DNA of 64,000 nucleotides from assembly GCA_033398695.1 (NCBI GenBank), contig CM065819.1, positions 8,543,501 to 8,607,500 on the forward strand. The letters are read 5' to 3'. This document shows, piece after piece, positions 34,194 through 46,622 of this stretch. The notes under the pieces are model-generated. The model did not search any database. It saw nothing but the letters and a program-made list of their open reading frames with translations, and was not told the origin of the DNA. Both the position numbers and the translations under genes were made by a program. Source of the DNA: Orobanche coerulescens (Eukaryota > Streptophyta > Magnoliopsida > Lamiales > Orobanchaceae). Every line of letters starts with the position of its first letter. The stretch's first letter is position 1.

Positions 34194-35956
34194 GTGGTAT
34201 CATTGTTATCGTTTGATGATGTACTCCCAGACGAGCTACCTGTATTACCTCCACCGAGGGATATGGAATTCACGATAGAGTTGGAGCCCGGTACGTCTCC
34301 ATTATCGAAGGCACCGTATCGGATGGCCCCGACCGAAGTGCAGGAACTAAAGAATCAATTAGAGGATTTTACCGAGAAGGATTATATCCAACCGAGTGCG
34401 TCCCCGTGGGGAGCACCAATGTTGTTTGTCAATAAGAAGGATGTTTCGTTTCGTGTGTGTATTAATTATCGAGAGTTGAATAGGGTGACGATCAAGAATA
34501 AGTATCATCTACCCTGTATTGATAATCTCTTAGATCAACTTCAGGGAGCTTCAGTATTTTCCAAGATCGACTTAAGATCTAGATATCACCAGTTGCGCAT
34601 TCGAGAGTCGGATATCGCGAGGGCGGCGTTTCAAACACGCTATGGCCATTATGAGTTCGTGGAGTTAATTAATGCACTAATGCACCTGCGGTATTCATGG
34701 AGTTAATGAATCGGGTCTTCATCGAATTTTTGGATCAGTTCGTGGTTGTCTTTATTGATGACATTTTAATTTATTCTCGTGACCGGGAGGAACACGAGCT
34801 TCACCTTCATCAGGTTCTCGACGTGTTGAGACGAGAGCAACTTTATGGAAAGTTTTCCATATGTGAGTTCTGGATGTACGAAGCGACGTTTCTCGGGCAG
34901 GTAATTTCATCAAACGGAGTGCGTGTTGATCCCCAGAAGACGGAGGCTATCCGAGATTGGCTACCTCCGAAGAATGTTAAGGAAATCCGAAGCTTTCTCG
35001 GATTAGCCGGTTATTATCGGCGGTTTGTGGAAGGATTTTCTAAGATCGCTCAACCAATGACAAACCTTTTGCGAAAGGATAAGAAATACACGTGGTCCGA
35101 CGCGTGTCAGCAGAGTTTTGAGGAACTTAAGAGCCGGTTAATTTCAGCACCTGTCCTTTCTTTACCGCAAGGGATGGAAGGATTTGTGGTTTATGGTGAT
35201 GCATCCGGACAGGGTCTCGGATGTGTACTCATGCAGAATGGGAAGGTTATTGCCTATGCTTCACGGCAATTGAGACCTTACGAGGTTAATTATCCGACCC
35301 ACGACCTGGAGCTAGCAGCCGTGGTGTTCGCATTGAAGATTTGGCGTCATTATCTTTATGGCATTACCTGTCATATATTCACTGATCATAAGAGTTTAAA
35401 GTATATATTTACTCACAAGGAGTTAAATATGCGGCAGAGACGGTGGTTGGAACTGATCAAAGATTATGATATCGAGATACTTTACCACCCGGGCAAGGCA
35501 AACATTGTCGCCGACGCCTTGAGTCGTAAGTCCGTTCAGGAGCAGATGCTTGCTCGATTAATAGTTCAGAAGGAACTTCAACAGGAATTTCTGAGACCCG
35601 AGATCAAGGTCTGGTTACAGCAAGTACAAGGGCAACTTTGTACGTTGGAGATTTCATCGCCACTTGAGGAGGCGATTAGGGAGAATCAGGGTTCGAACCC
35701 ATTTTTGTTACGCATTCGAGAGGATGTGACTCAGGGGAAAGCCTCCGGGTTTGTGGTCCACGAGGATGGACTTTTGCGTTTTAAGAATCGGTTGTGCGTA
35801 CCGGCGAATGATGAGTTGAAAAACTCGATTTTGAGAGAAGCTCATGCTACCCCTTATTCCGTTCATCCCGGGTCTAGCAAGATGTATAAAGACTTGAAAC
35901 AAAATTACTGGTGGAGTAATATGAAGCGGACGCGGAATTTGTTTCGAGATGTTTGA
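34194..35956 (+). pseudogene. G2 RT and RNase H
   Basis: RT starts [16 protein letters not shown], then [14 protein letters not shown] and [12 protein letters not shown]. At about 34660-34695 a small deletion removes the conserved MPFGLT block and shifts the frame. From 34697 the second frame carries [13 protein letters not shown] (intact catalytic Asp pair), [16 protein letters not shown], RNase H ([23 protein letters not shown]) and the first half of the integrase zinc region ([14 protein letters not shown]). It ends at a second small deletion near 35928. Confidence 0.9.
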
Positions 35957-36915
35957 CCTGTCAGCAAGTCAAGATAGAACATCAGCGACCGGCGGGTATG
36001 CTGAAACCTCTGCCTATTCCAGAATGGAAGTGGGAAGATATTTCAATGGACTTCATCACGAGTTTGCCGACGAGTCATCGTGGCATGAATACAATCTGGG
36101 TAATTGTGGATCGCCTAGCTAAATCAGCTCATTTCCTTGAGATTAAGGATACGTGGGGTCCCGAGAGACTTGCCCAGTTGTTTATCAAAGAGATAGTGAG
36201 ATTGCACGGTACTCCTAAAAGTATCGTTTCTGATCGTGACGGACGATTCGTGTCTCATTTTTGGAAATTAGTTCATCGTGCTATGGGAACTCAGCTTAAT
36301 CTCAGTACAGCTTTTCATCCTCAGTCCGACGGACAATCGGAGAGGACTATTCAGACTTTGGAGGACATGTTGAGGGCATGTGTTCTCGATTGGAGAGATG
36401 ATTGGGAAGCCCAACTACCGTTGATCGAGTTAACGTATAATAATAGTTGGCATGCTTCGATTAAGATGGCACCTTACGAGGCCTTGTACGGTCGTCGTTG
36501 TCGATCTCCTTTGTGTTGGGATGACTTATCAGAATCAATCGGCACCAAGCCCGATATGCTTATAGCCGCCTGTGAGAAGGTATCTTTGATCAGGAGTCGT
36601 TTGTTGACCGCTCAGAGTCAATATAAATCATATGCAGATCATCGTCGTCGACCATTAGAGTTCGAGACAGGTGACCATGTTTTGGTCAAGGTATTCCCGA
36701 GTCGTGGTGTCTTCTGTTTTGGGAAGAGGGGAAAGTTGAGTCCTAGATTCATTGGACCGTTTGAGATTTTGGATCGAGTAGGTGAGCTAGCTTATCGATT
36801 AGCCCTACCTCCGGCGTTGAGCCGAATTCATTATGTGTTTCACGTATCTCAGTTGCGGAAGTATATTGCTGACCCTAGCCACATACTTCAGTTTGATGAA
36901 ATCGAGATAAGATGA
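35953..36915 (+). pseudogene. G2 integrase
   Basis: Opens with the CQQVK end of the zinc region after a frameshift. It then has [20 protein letters not shown] and [16 protein letters not shown], with all three catalytic acidic residues, HVLVKVFPSRGVFCFG, and [17 protein letters not shown]. It stops at 36913-36915, where a frameshift cuts off the chromodomain-like tail. The tail remains readable in another frame to about 37083. Confidence 0.9.
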
Positions 36916-37120
36916 TCATACGTATGAGGAGCATCCCGTACGAATCTTAGTACGGCGAATCAAACAGTTGAGGAACAAGACGATCCCTTGGTTAAATTCA
37001 GTAGTCGAGTCACGAAGTCGAAAAGGCTACTTGGGAAATCGAGGATAGTATGCGGAAGAGTTATTCCGATTTGTTTCACCCTTAGTTTCGAGGACGAAAC
37101 TATTTTTAAGGGGGGGAGTA
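36916..37120 (+). pseudogene. G2 pol tail, stem-loop and outer polypurine tract
   Basis: The decayed chromodomain-like end (ATWEIE equivalent at about 37027-37045) is followed by the stop TAG (37083-37085), the inverted repeat GTTTCG-AGGA-CGAAAC (37085-37100) and TTTTTAAGGGGGGGAGTA (37103-37120). The last matches the G1 polypurine tract and is followed by TGTAATATCCGCTTG. Confidence 0.75.
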
Positions 37121-37506
37121 TGTAATATCCGCTTGTAAATTCATTCATTTTTCATTCAGTAATTGTCACTCAGTGGATTTTCACTCATTAATAATCATTC
37201 ATCATTCATGTTAATTCATTCGTGTTCACCATTCGGACTAATGTTGAGTCGCGTATTGATATCGTTCATTGTTTCAACCTTGCTTGAGAATCGAGATGAG
37301 AATATTATCTTGATCGTTATGATTACTTCATTAATCGATGTTGATATTGGAGTTCATGCCATTTTAAATTTCCTTCTTGTTCGAATCATGCTATTGTTGG
37401 GTACATTTGCGGTTCTTGTGCATCTCTTTGAGTTTTTCTAGCGGGATATTACTTCTCCATACTTGTTTTAAGTTTCGGGACGAAACTTCTTTTAAGGAGG
37501 GTAGTA
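37121..37506 (+). other. 386 bp segment between two polypurine tracts (relic LTR start)
   Basis: Starts TGTAATATCCGCTTGTAAATTC, homologous to the first ~200 bp of the G1 LTR. It ends with GTTTCGGGACGAAAC and TTTAAGGAGGGTAGTA (37491-37506), the end-of-pol stem-loop and polypurine tract of the N1/S2b type. The same 386 bp form the beginning of the S2a LTR (31384-30999). In G2 they are internal DNA, because the G2 5' LTR begins after them. Confidence 0.85.
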
Positions 37507-39538
37507 TGTAATATCCGCAATTTGGATTTCTAGTAATTTTATTTTTTGGCGGAAGTCCATCTTATCGACTCTATTGTTACCGTTTCGTCATTCCGAGAAT
37601 GATTAATTCTACACTTTTTGTCATCCGAGTTCGTCTCGGTGTCGTTCTGTTGAGTTCCGTGTTCTTAAGCGATTTTTCCACGTATGAGTTCGACTTTGTA
37701 AAATTACCATTAATTTTTGGAAACTCCAAAAATTCTGAATCTTTTCAACATTATAGATCATCAAGTTAGATTTCCAATGGTTCAAACGGTGAGTCAATCG
37801 GGGTCCGGACGAGGGAGTTATGGTCGAAATAGCTAAGACACACACATGTTGCAGTTTTGGCCGACCTGCCTGTATCGGGGGCCGCGGATCCTGCCGGCAG
37901 GGCCGCGGCACACTGCAGAGTCACTGCCACGGCACACTGCAGAGAACTGGGGGCATATTTTGGCCCTGTGCCGCGGCACACTCGGCCGGGCCGCGGCACA
38001 CAGTGCAGACTGCATTATAATTTTGTTTTTTGAGAAGAGAAACTCATTTCTTCATCCTACTTCCGAGAGAGAGGGTTTTTGGGAGAAATTTTCATCATCA
38101 ATCACTTGAATACTCGATTTTTCATTATATTCATTCGGTTGTGAAGCTCGGATCGTCGATCTAACGCGTGTTCATCGAATCAAAGTGTTTGGATCTTCAA
38201 AGGTAATATTCTCAAGCCTCTTGGATTCGATTTGTGTTGAGATATGATGTTTTGGACGTTATAATCATGTTATATGAAGAGATACACATATGATTATGAG
38301 TATGCATGAATATTCATCGGATTATTGAAAGGTTATTCAAGAACACTTTGAATATTGAGTTGGATTTGGGGATTTTCGATAAATTGTTGTTGAAATCACG
38401 ATTTTGGATATTCATATTGGATTATTGATCGTATTGAAGATGTTTTGTTGGTTTGAAACACTTCTTGGGGATCTGATATTGGTATTAATGAGGTTTGGTT
38501 GTAAACAATCGTAGATTAGCCACAACGTGTTCGATATAATGCCCCAATGAACTTGGTTTAGTCGTATCGACGTTTTGAGTTAGTTATACTCGTGTTTGAT
38601 TCGTGTGTTGAACCAGATTATTGGTAATTGTGTTATTCAAGGTTGTTCGAGCGACCGACATCTCATTTAGGACGTTGTTCGTGGAAGGACATTCTTCATC
38701 GGCATTGTGTAAGTTAATTCTTACTCGGTTAAAAGGATATTCATTCCTTTCGTTGTTGTTCATTCATAATTATAGTTCATTCATAATGTATTAACCGTAT
38801 TGAGACTTGTAATTGTCAATTAATCACTTCAGTCACAAGGAACGACGGTTCCAATTATTTCATTGAGCTATCATTCATTTCACTGTCATTTCATCTCGGT
38901 GAGTCATTATTGATTTCTATGTCACTTTTGTTGTCTCGTGGCATTCCAGGTCATACTGGCGTGCCGGTTGGTATGTGTAGGATTTTCATGTCGGGCATAT
39001 ATTAAGTCGTGTGTTGGTTGTTGGCCTCACATTGGACTGTGCACACGAGAAGATCACTTCGTGAGACTGATTAGGTACAAGACCACACATGTATTCGATC
39101 GATACTCGATGGTGGCTTGTGCACGGACACATTTCCATCCCGGGCGTAGTGTGGCGCCACCCTTTGAGCCGTACCGTTAGTTGATTCATACAGCATGTTT
39201 GATTGCATATGTTTTAAACAGGATTGGGTTATAATATGAACGATTCACTTTTGATCGCATGTGTTCGACGTTTTGAGACTTTGATTGAACTTGTGGTTTA
39301 TACAGCATATATGATTATGTTTATTCAACTCTTGAGGATTGTTGTTACGTATGGCCGGCCCGTTGGGGGATTTTGTTTTCAGGTCATGGCAAGGCAAAAG
39401 CACGGGAATATAACGTTGACAGCGAGGAGTCCCAGTGATACTAGTAGGGGGCCCCAATCCTTTCAGTCATTCATGTTGTTGTCATTTATTTTCCGCTGCA
39501 GATTTCCATTTGGATACTCTGTTTCGTTCAGTGTTGTG
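37507..39538 (+). repeat. G2 3' LTR, left segment
   Basis: Starts TGTAATATCCGCAATTTGG like 27652 and is collinear with the whole 5' LTR: GCCGCGGCACAC array 37865-38010, and the hairpin-CAGG module 39355-39383 with a changed left arm. S2b interrupts it; TTGTG (39534-39538) is the left TSD of S2b. Confidence 0.92.
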
Positions 39539-39894
39539 TGTAATACCCGTAATTTCGATTTCCGGTAAATCCTTTCTTCGGCAGAAGTCCGTTTTGACGA
39601 CCCTCTCACGACCGTTTCGTCATTCTGAGAATGATTAATTCTACATGTTTTGACATTCGAGTTCGTTTCGGTGCCGTTTTGTTGAGTTCCGTGCTTTTTA
39701 GCGACTTTTCCAGGTATGAGTCGACTTTGTAATATCACCATAAATTCTTGGGAACTCCAAAGATTTTGAATCTTTTTAATATTATAGAGCATCAAGTTAG
39801 CTTTCCAATGGTTCAAACAGTGAGTCAATCGGAGTCCGGACGAGAGAGTTATGGTCGAAATAGCTCAGACACTCATTTTCCAGTTTTGGCCGAG

Positions 39895-40150
39895 CAGCCT
39901 GCACCGTGAGCCGCGGCACAGGCTGGCAGGGCCGCGGCACACTGTCGAGTCACTTCCGCGGAACACCCGTCCGGGCCGCGGCACAATCATGTTTCATTAT
40001 CGGCCAACCCCTCTGTACTGTGAGCCGCGGCACATGCCGGCAGGGCCGCGGCACACTGCCGCGGCACACTCGTCCGGGCCGCGGCACACTGCCGATCACT
40101 GGGGGCAGATTCGGCCCTATGCCGCGGCACACTTGGTGGGCCGGGCTGCA
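39895..40150. repeat. S2b U3 array of GCCGCGGCACAC words
   Basis: About ten copies or near-copies of (G)CCGCGGCACA, often followed by CTGCCG or CTCGTCCGG, in ~255 bp. CCGCGG is a 6 bp palindrome at the centre. The array ends just before the ATTTAAGG box. Shared with G2 (28010-28175, 37865-38010). Confidence 0.85.
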
Positions 40151-42264
40151 CACACCGTGCCATTTAAGGCCCCTGCTTTTTTTTCACCATTTCCTCCTTC
40201 TTCTCCTTCTCTTCCGTGGTTGGGGTTGCTCTTATCATGGAGCCATGTTGTTGAGCAACAAATCCACAAAGTTCTAGAGGTTTTATCATCGATTAATCAT
40301 CCGTTATCATCCTTTGATCCAGCGAATCAAGGTAATCTTCCTTAGAACCCTAATTTCGTGAATTTGGGGATATTTGCATTTTTGTCCGATTTGTTCCGTG
40401 TTGTTGATTAATTCATGATGGGTATGATTAATATTGGTAGTATTCTTGTGTTTAACATCATTTAATCCATTGTTCTTCGTCGAATCGAAGTATATTTCTT
40501 GATTTCCTTCGAATCGACTTTTTGGGGGATTTGTTCTCGATCTCGTTTTCCATCCGTTTTTGATGGATCGATTGTGGTTAAATTATGTTGTTAAACATAT
40601 TCTATGGATTGTATATCCATATTTCAACTTAGAATTCCGTTTTCGTGTTTTGTCGGGACGAATCGTGTTCTTGGCCGTTTTGGGGAAAACACTTGAACAT
40701 TCGTCGTTCGTTCTTGAATTCAACGGCGTTGAGTCATGCTATGGAATTCATTTTCATTGTTGTTATTGTCCTCCGTAGTTTATTATCGCGAGTTGGCGTT
40801 CGGTGGAGTCGGCGGGTTCGTAGTCGGTTCGTGCCAACCTACTTTGGTCGATTCTCCGCGTTGTGGTTGTTCAAGGCAAGTACCTTGTCCATACATTTCT
40901 TGTTTTGTGGATATGATGATTGGTGATCGTCTGGGTATGTTTGTTTGTTTGTTTGAAATGAGTTTTCAAAAGATTCGGCTAGCCTCGTTAAAGGCTCACT
41001 TTCAAAACGCGTGTGTTTTGTAAATTATGTGGGTTGTGAGTGACTACGTGAATCCTTTGGATATGTTTGGTGTTGATGTTGCGTTTGATAATGCGTGTGT
41101 ATGTATATTACTCCTTTCTGTCGCGTTATGGTTGACGTGCGTGTTGTTATTTATTCGTGTGATCGTGGACTGACGGATAAATTATGTGAATTGGTGTATT
41201 GATTTGATAATTGTTACAAGATTGACTGTGTGCTTGATGTTTGTGACAATGTGAATACTTGTTATGAGAGACGTCATATCTGGGAGCCTCTGAGGGCGGG
41301 GCGTGTACTCCGGCCTGGTGTACGCTGCAATGTGCGGCTCCATATTGTTTATTCTGTAACACCCCCAATATATTCGGGAATATTACAGCGCCGTAAATCC
41401 TTTACATAAGGATTTACAAGGCTGAAGAATTTAACAAGTATAAAAAGGTACTGACGAATGGAAATAACGGAATTACTGATGCCAGCTTCGACCCAATACA
41501 GAAATAGTACAATTGTTCAACAGAACTCAATAATACATCACCAAATTCAAATCATCACAAATGACTTCGTACTCGAGTACTTATTGAAATAACGAATAAC
41601 CAACAGATAAATAAACCCGGTCGGGACATCACTTTGCACCCTCGTCGTCATACAGTTCCAGTGGTTGTTTCCCCGCTCTCCTGGATCCTGAACACAAACA
41701 AAATGTTCACCCCCGAAGGGGTTAGCACAACGATGCTAGTACAAGTACCACAACATATTATTCATATCTTACGAAGAATAATAATAACGTAAACGACAAA
41801 ATACCAACGAGTCTTCTCCTACGAGAAACTCAAACATAACATTCACAACTGATAATCACAACATGATATCAATACATACACATGGTAATTCCATCGATCC
41901 AGCGTTCCGCCTAGAACCCACGATGATCCCGTCGGACCAACCCGTGGTGGAAAAACCCGTCCGATGATCCGGTATGCGCTAGCATAGATCCCCCGATGAT
42001 CCCGTCGGACCAACACGAGGTGGACATACAATCACGACATACATGCACGACAATATGTATAACAACAATACATAAAACAATTAAGGTACTTGCCTCGATT
42101 TGAAGACAATAACAATACTTCCACGAAAATGAACACTCGAAGATCGTCCTCTTCAATCAATCACGTAACGAGACCAAACCTTAACAAAAGAAATGATATA
42201 GGATTTATCTCACGTCGTACAAATGTTTAACAATTCGATTCACGGCCAAAAGTTCATAAAATGC

Positions 42265-42490
42265 ACCGCCTGACCGCTTAGCGCACGCTAAGTACTCAGT
42301 AGCGTCGTTAAGTCCGCCCGATAGCGCACGCAAACAACAAAGACTAGCGTCGCTAACTATACATGGTCGATACTTCACCGACTCGTCGATGGTCTAGCGT
42401 GCGTTACGTGCGAGCGTAGCGCCACGCTAACTCGTGCTCGATAGCGCCGCGTTAAAGCGCATAACATAGCGTGCGCTATCTACGCATGGC
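42265..42490. repeat. S3 second array of AGCGCACGCTA words
   Basis: About eight intact or near copies of AGCGCACGCTAA, AGCGTGCGYTA and AGCGCCACGCTAAC. It is about 0.8-1 kb downstream of the TATA-like box on the minus strand, so it is transcribed if that promoter is used. No other LTR here has a second array. Confidence 0.8.
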
Positions 42491-43324
42491 GGTTCTTTGC
42501 TGGCGATAGGCTGTTCTTGCCATGATCGAAACAATGAATTCTTTCGTGATAATTCATGTTACTTCCATGAATACCAAGTTCATACCCTTATGAATGATTT
42601 TACGGATAAAGACAACTTCGGATTCAAGGATATGCATACCAATATATAACCATATTCCATTCCGACTTCAAATCTTTATACGACAATTCGAAAAGCTTAA
42701 CGGTTGATATCAACACCTCTATATCAATCCATATTATCATACTGAAGTTGATAAACGTCCTATATATACTAGATAAATCCTTCCATGATCAAACCTTTAG
42801 ATTTATCCAACAATGATCATTGTTAAGGTCAAGTCCAAGATTACTATGAAATCATCTATTAGATTCGGTTTACCAATGATAGAAGCTTCTCTTCACATAT
42901 TCAGTGTACTAAGATTCGAATCATGATGATTATAATCAAGGTATTTAAGGCTTATTCATCTCACTATTCCAAACATGATATACTTGATAATTCATCTATG
43001 AAAATCCATATCTTGTTAACATGATCATCCAAATCGTTAGAATCCAACTCTAAGTTTGGAGATAGATTGAACATACCTTAAAATGATGAAAATCACTGAA
43101 CCGTAAGGTAGAATCCAACTCCGGTTGGTTGTATGCCACTCCAAGGTGCTATTCCACTTCCATGAACATTCCCACGTGATAACCAATGTATAAACACTAA
43201 CAATATGTGTTATAAGTGTAAAGAAGTATCACTACAGCTCTCTGAACTCTCAAGGGTGAAGAAAGGGCGAAAGAAATGAAAGCCAAAACGGTTGATGTCT
43301 CATTTATAATATTCTGCATTATTG

Positions 43325-43560
43325 ACAAGTTAGCGCACGCTACTAAGCATCCCTTAGCGTGCGCTAATAATGGTTGACATCAGAATTTGTCCGGGTGCGT
43401 CGGCGGGAATCTTATCCGGACCCATGTCCCGGCTGGCGCATGTGTTAGCTGTCCCGCTCAATAATTGAGTTCTTAGCGCACGTTACTCCTACTGCATAGC
43501 GTGCGCTAATAATGGCCCGATAGCGCGCGTTAAGATACGTTCTTAGCGTGCGCTATCACG
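43325..43560. repeat. S3 U3 array of TTAGCGCACGCTAA words
   Basis: Six to seven copies of TTAGCGCACGCTA or its complement TAGCGTGCGCTAA, separated by 20-40 bp of unrelated sequence. They lie just upstream of the TATAAATG box on the minus strand. Confidence 0.85.
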
Positions 43561-43715
43561 AGGTTGCTTGAGAAATTTTGCAAGTTTCTATACTTATGTA
43601 TAATGATATCAATGCACGAAATATCATACTCCAATAATCAAAATCACCAATCCGAATAATACATGGTTTGAATACAGATGAAATACACTGTAATAAATCT
43701 GGATATTACACATAT

Positions 43716-43793
43716 GGGTGGTGAACACCGGTGTTACCTAATGCGCGCGCAAGGGGCGGCTCTTACGGGAGTGATCGCCGGCGCGGTGACATG
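43716..43793 (+). repeat. S2b LTR middle fragment
   Basis: 78 bp of S2b left between S3 and N1. GTGAACACCGGTGTTACC resembles GTGAACGCCGGTACACAGG in the S2b part after N1 (52192), so this is one copy of a two-copy repeat typical of the mid-LTR. ACATG (43789-43793) is the left TSD of N1. Confidence 0.75.
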
Positions 43794-46606
43794 TGTAATA
43801 CCCGTGATTTCGATTTCCGGTAATTTCTTTTTTTCGGCGGAAGTCCGTTTTGACGACTCGCCAATGACCGTTTCGTCATTCTGAGAATGATTAATTCTGC
43901 ACTTTTTGTCATCCGAGTTCGTTTCGGTGTCATTTTGATGAGTTCCGTGCTTTTTAGCGGTTTTTCCGCACTTGAGTTCGATTCTTGCGAATCTCGTCCG
44001 AAACTGTTGTTTCGACTTTCTCGTAAGTTCATTTAATGTTAATATTCATGTTGCGGGCTTTGGCTTGGTGTTTCGATCACGTATCGTGATTTTCGGGCGT
44101 TTTGGGCCATTTTCGTAATTTCCCAAAGTTTGGGGTAATTATTTTCCGTTGTCGAATTTCGAGCCTTCGGGTAGTCGGAATCGTGTGTTCTTTTAGTGCT
44201 CGGATTCGTCTTTTCGAGTACTTCGTAACCGTATCTTCGATTCGTACTCAGGTTCGGGTTTCGGGGTCGTTCGGGCCGTCGGAGTTGGTCGGCGAGTCAT
44301 GGCGGGCATGCTCGGGCAGGCGACCACTGGCCGAGTAACGGCGGTAGTGATCGGCGATTCGTCGTGGGCGATTACGTCGTAAGGCCACTGTCGTGCGTGC
44401 GTAACGTTCGGCATTTTCGAGCGATGAGTTCGGCCATGGCGATTCGTCGTAAGCCATGGCGATTCGTCGTAACGTGCCGTGATCGGCTATTTAAGGCTGC
44501 GGACGTTTTTCTTCACCATTTCTCCTTCTTTTCCTTCCCGTATGCGGCTGTGGGTGTGTATAGCATGGAGAGATGTTGTTGGACAATCAATCCATGAAGT
44601 TTTGGAGTTCATATCATCAATGATCAATCCTATAACATCCTCGATCTACTGATCAGTCCGATTTCCTAGAAATCTAGTTTTGGGGAATTTGGGTATTTTG
44701 GTTGTTTTCGTCCGATTAATCCGATTTAACTTAGGATTGTGATGGATTGATGATTATTTAGATGTTTTATATCATTTCCTTTATTATTCCATGGTTGGAT
44801 CGTATCGATTCGTTGTTTGGGTCGAGTTCTTGACCGACGCCTTGAAGGTGTCCGGTAAAATGTCTTAGAGGGGTTTTCGGGCGTTCTACGATTATCCTTC
44901 CTCGTATGATCGATGATTTATTGATTATATTGTTGTTAGGGTCGAGTTTCTTGTGAAGAAACCGTGTTGAACCCTTCCGTTCGTTGTCGTCTTCCTTTTC
45001 GTTAGCATCGGGCGTTCCGAAGCTTTCCGGTTGAGCCGTGTTCGTCGGGATACTTGCGTGCCGATTTTGAGGCAAGTACCTTGCCCATACTTTTCTTATT
45101 TTGTGGATATGATGATCGGTGATCGTCTTGGTGTGTTTGTTTGGTTGTTTGAAATGAAGTTTCAAAAGATTTCGGTTTGGCCTCGTTAAAGGCTTTCTTT
45201 CAAAATGCGTGTGTGTTTTGTGAACGGTGTGTTTTGGGAATTGATTATGATTTGATTATTTTGAACGTTGAAGGATTTGATGATGATACTCCTATTGTTT
45301 AAAGTTATGGAATCGTGTATTCCGTATTTAATCTTGTTATTGTGTTTTGAAGAGTTTGATAATGGTGTCGAGTTAATGGCCATCTCTAGTGAGTATTCTT
45401 AATGAACTTACATTCTTAACATGTTAGTTTTGCATGAGTAATGTGTGTGTGTGTATGCTCACTACGGGTTAGATCCGACGGGGTCTCGGTAGGGGTCCAC
45501 AGAGACGTGGATCGACGAGCTTGCTTTTAACCACTACGGGTTAGATCCGACGGGGTCTCGGTAGGGGTCCACAGAGACGTGGATCGACGGTTAATTGTGG
45601 TGCATTTTACAAATGTGACTTATTTATGGCATTTCCGGAAATGAGCGCTTTTGAACGGTTTTCATGATTGCATGCATTGACTAAGTGTGTAAGAGGTAAG
45701 TTGTTCGTTTGGCCTACTTGGCTAGGATGGCTATAGAGTATTTTGTTGTTTGTGTTAAATCCTTTAATTGTGGATTTTGACATTGGAAGACGAACCTTGT
45801 GGTCGTTCTTGTATACTGTGAGTTGATGAGATTTGGGGCTAAAATCCCAATGGGTTTGTAAAAGTCATTTTATGGATTTGGGGCTAAAATCCCAACGGTT
45901 TGGTAAATGTCATTTTTGTGGAAAGTAAACTTTTGGGGCGGTGACCCCTTTTGTCTTTTGAATTTTGAAAAGTAGGATTTGATAATCCTAAATTGTTTTC
46001 TATTAAAACTCTCGATGGCATTCTAAATCGTTTTATAAATATTATTTCCATTGATTTATGATATTTCGATTTTGAAAGGTTTTCTCAAACTCTTGCCTCG
46101 GGAAGTACTTTTCGTTTCGTTTGGATCTTTGAGGATTCCAAATTATTATTATTCGTGGAATGTGAATTGTATGGCTCGTATTTTTGCACTTGTACTTGCA
46201 CTAGCAAAACAGTGGAGTTTTGCTAACCCCCGAGTATTCGGGGGGTGGATGTCTATTTTGCATTCAGGTTTTGGAGCATAGCACAGGGTCGGCATGAAGG
46301 ATGATGAAAGATGAACGATACTAATCACACGAGGATCCGTTGATGTCGGATTGGTCTAGTTGTATCTTCTTTTCCGCTGTAGTATCTTTTCCCCCGTTGT
46401 ACGGGAGTTTATTGTATTTTGACCCCTGCGTGGGTATGTGTTTGGAATTGGGTTGTAAGTATTTATTGAAAGACCAAGTCGGTCTACTGAGTCATTTTAG
46501 CCTTAAAGGCGATGTTTAGATGTTTGATTTTAGTTATCAGCCTGGTAGATCCTCGAGGAGGGGGTCTACGGCGTGTAATATCCCTGAGTGGATTGGGGGT
46601 GTTACA
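43794..46606 (+). repeat. N1 5' LTR
   Basis: 2,813 bp, TGTAATACCCGTGATTTCG to GGGGGTGTTACA. A CpG-rich array with GATTCGTCGTAAG and GATTACGTCGTAAG words lies at 44285-44485. A TATTTAAG box follows at 44489-44496. It has a (GT)n tract near 45441, a two-copy 72 bp repeat (45461, 45533), a two-copy GGGGCTAAAATCCCAA repeat (45835, 45881) and the hairpin-CAGG module at 46221-46268. Confidence 0.93.
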
Positions 46607-46610
46607 TAAA

Positions 46611-46622
46611 TGGTATCAGAGC
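46611..46622 (+). promoter_or_regulatory. N1 primer-binding site
   Basis: TGGTATCAGAGC, a perfect initiator tRNA-Met complement, four bases after the LTR end. Confidence 0.95.

Larger units (their letters stand above)
41346..43710 (-). mobile_element. S3 solo LTR (Gypsy) inside S2b
   Basis: A 2,365 bp minus-strand unit. It starts TGTAATATCCAGATTTATTA (at 43710) and ends GGGGGTGTTACAGAATAAACA (at 41346). CATAT flanks both sides (41341-41345 and 43711-43715). The usual TTACA end is followed by nine extra bases before the TSD, so the left boundary is less certain than the others. U3 carries a TTAGCGCACGCTAA array (43325-43560) upstream of TATAAATG (minus strand, 43301-43310). A second array of the same word lies downstream at 42265-42490. 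It has the hairpin-CAGG module at 41687-41728 and a two-copy 73 bp repeat at 41921 and 41994. Confidence 0.8.
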
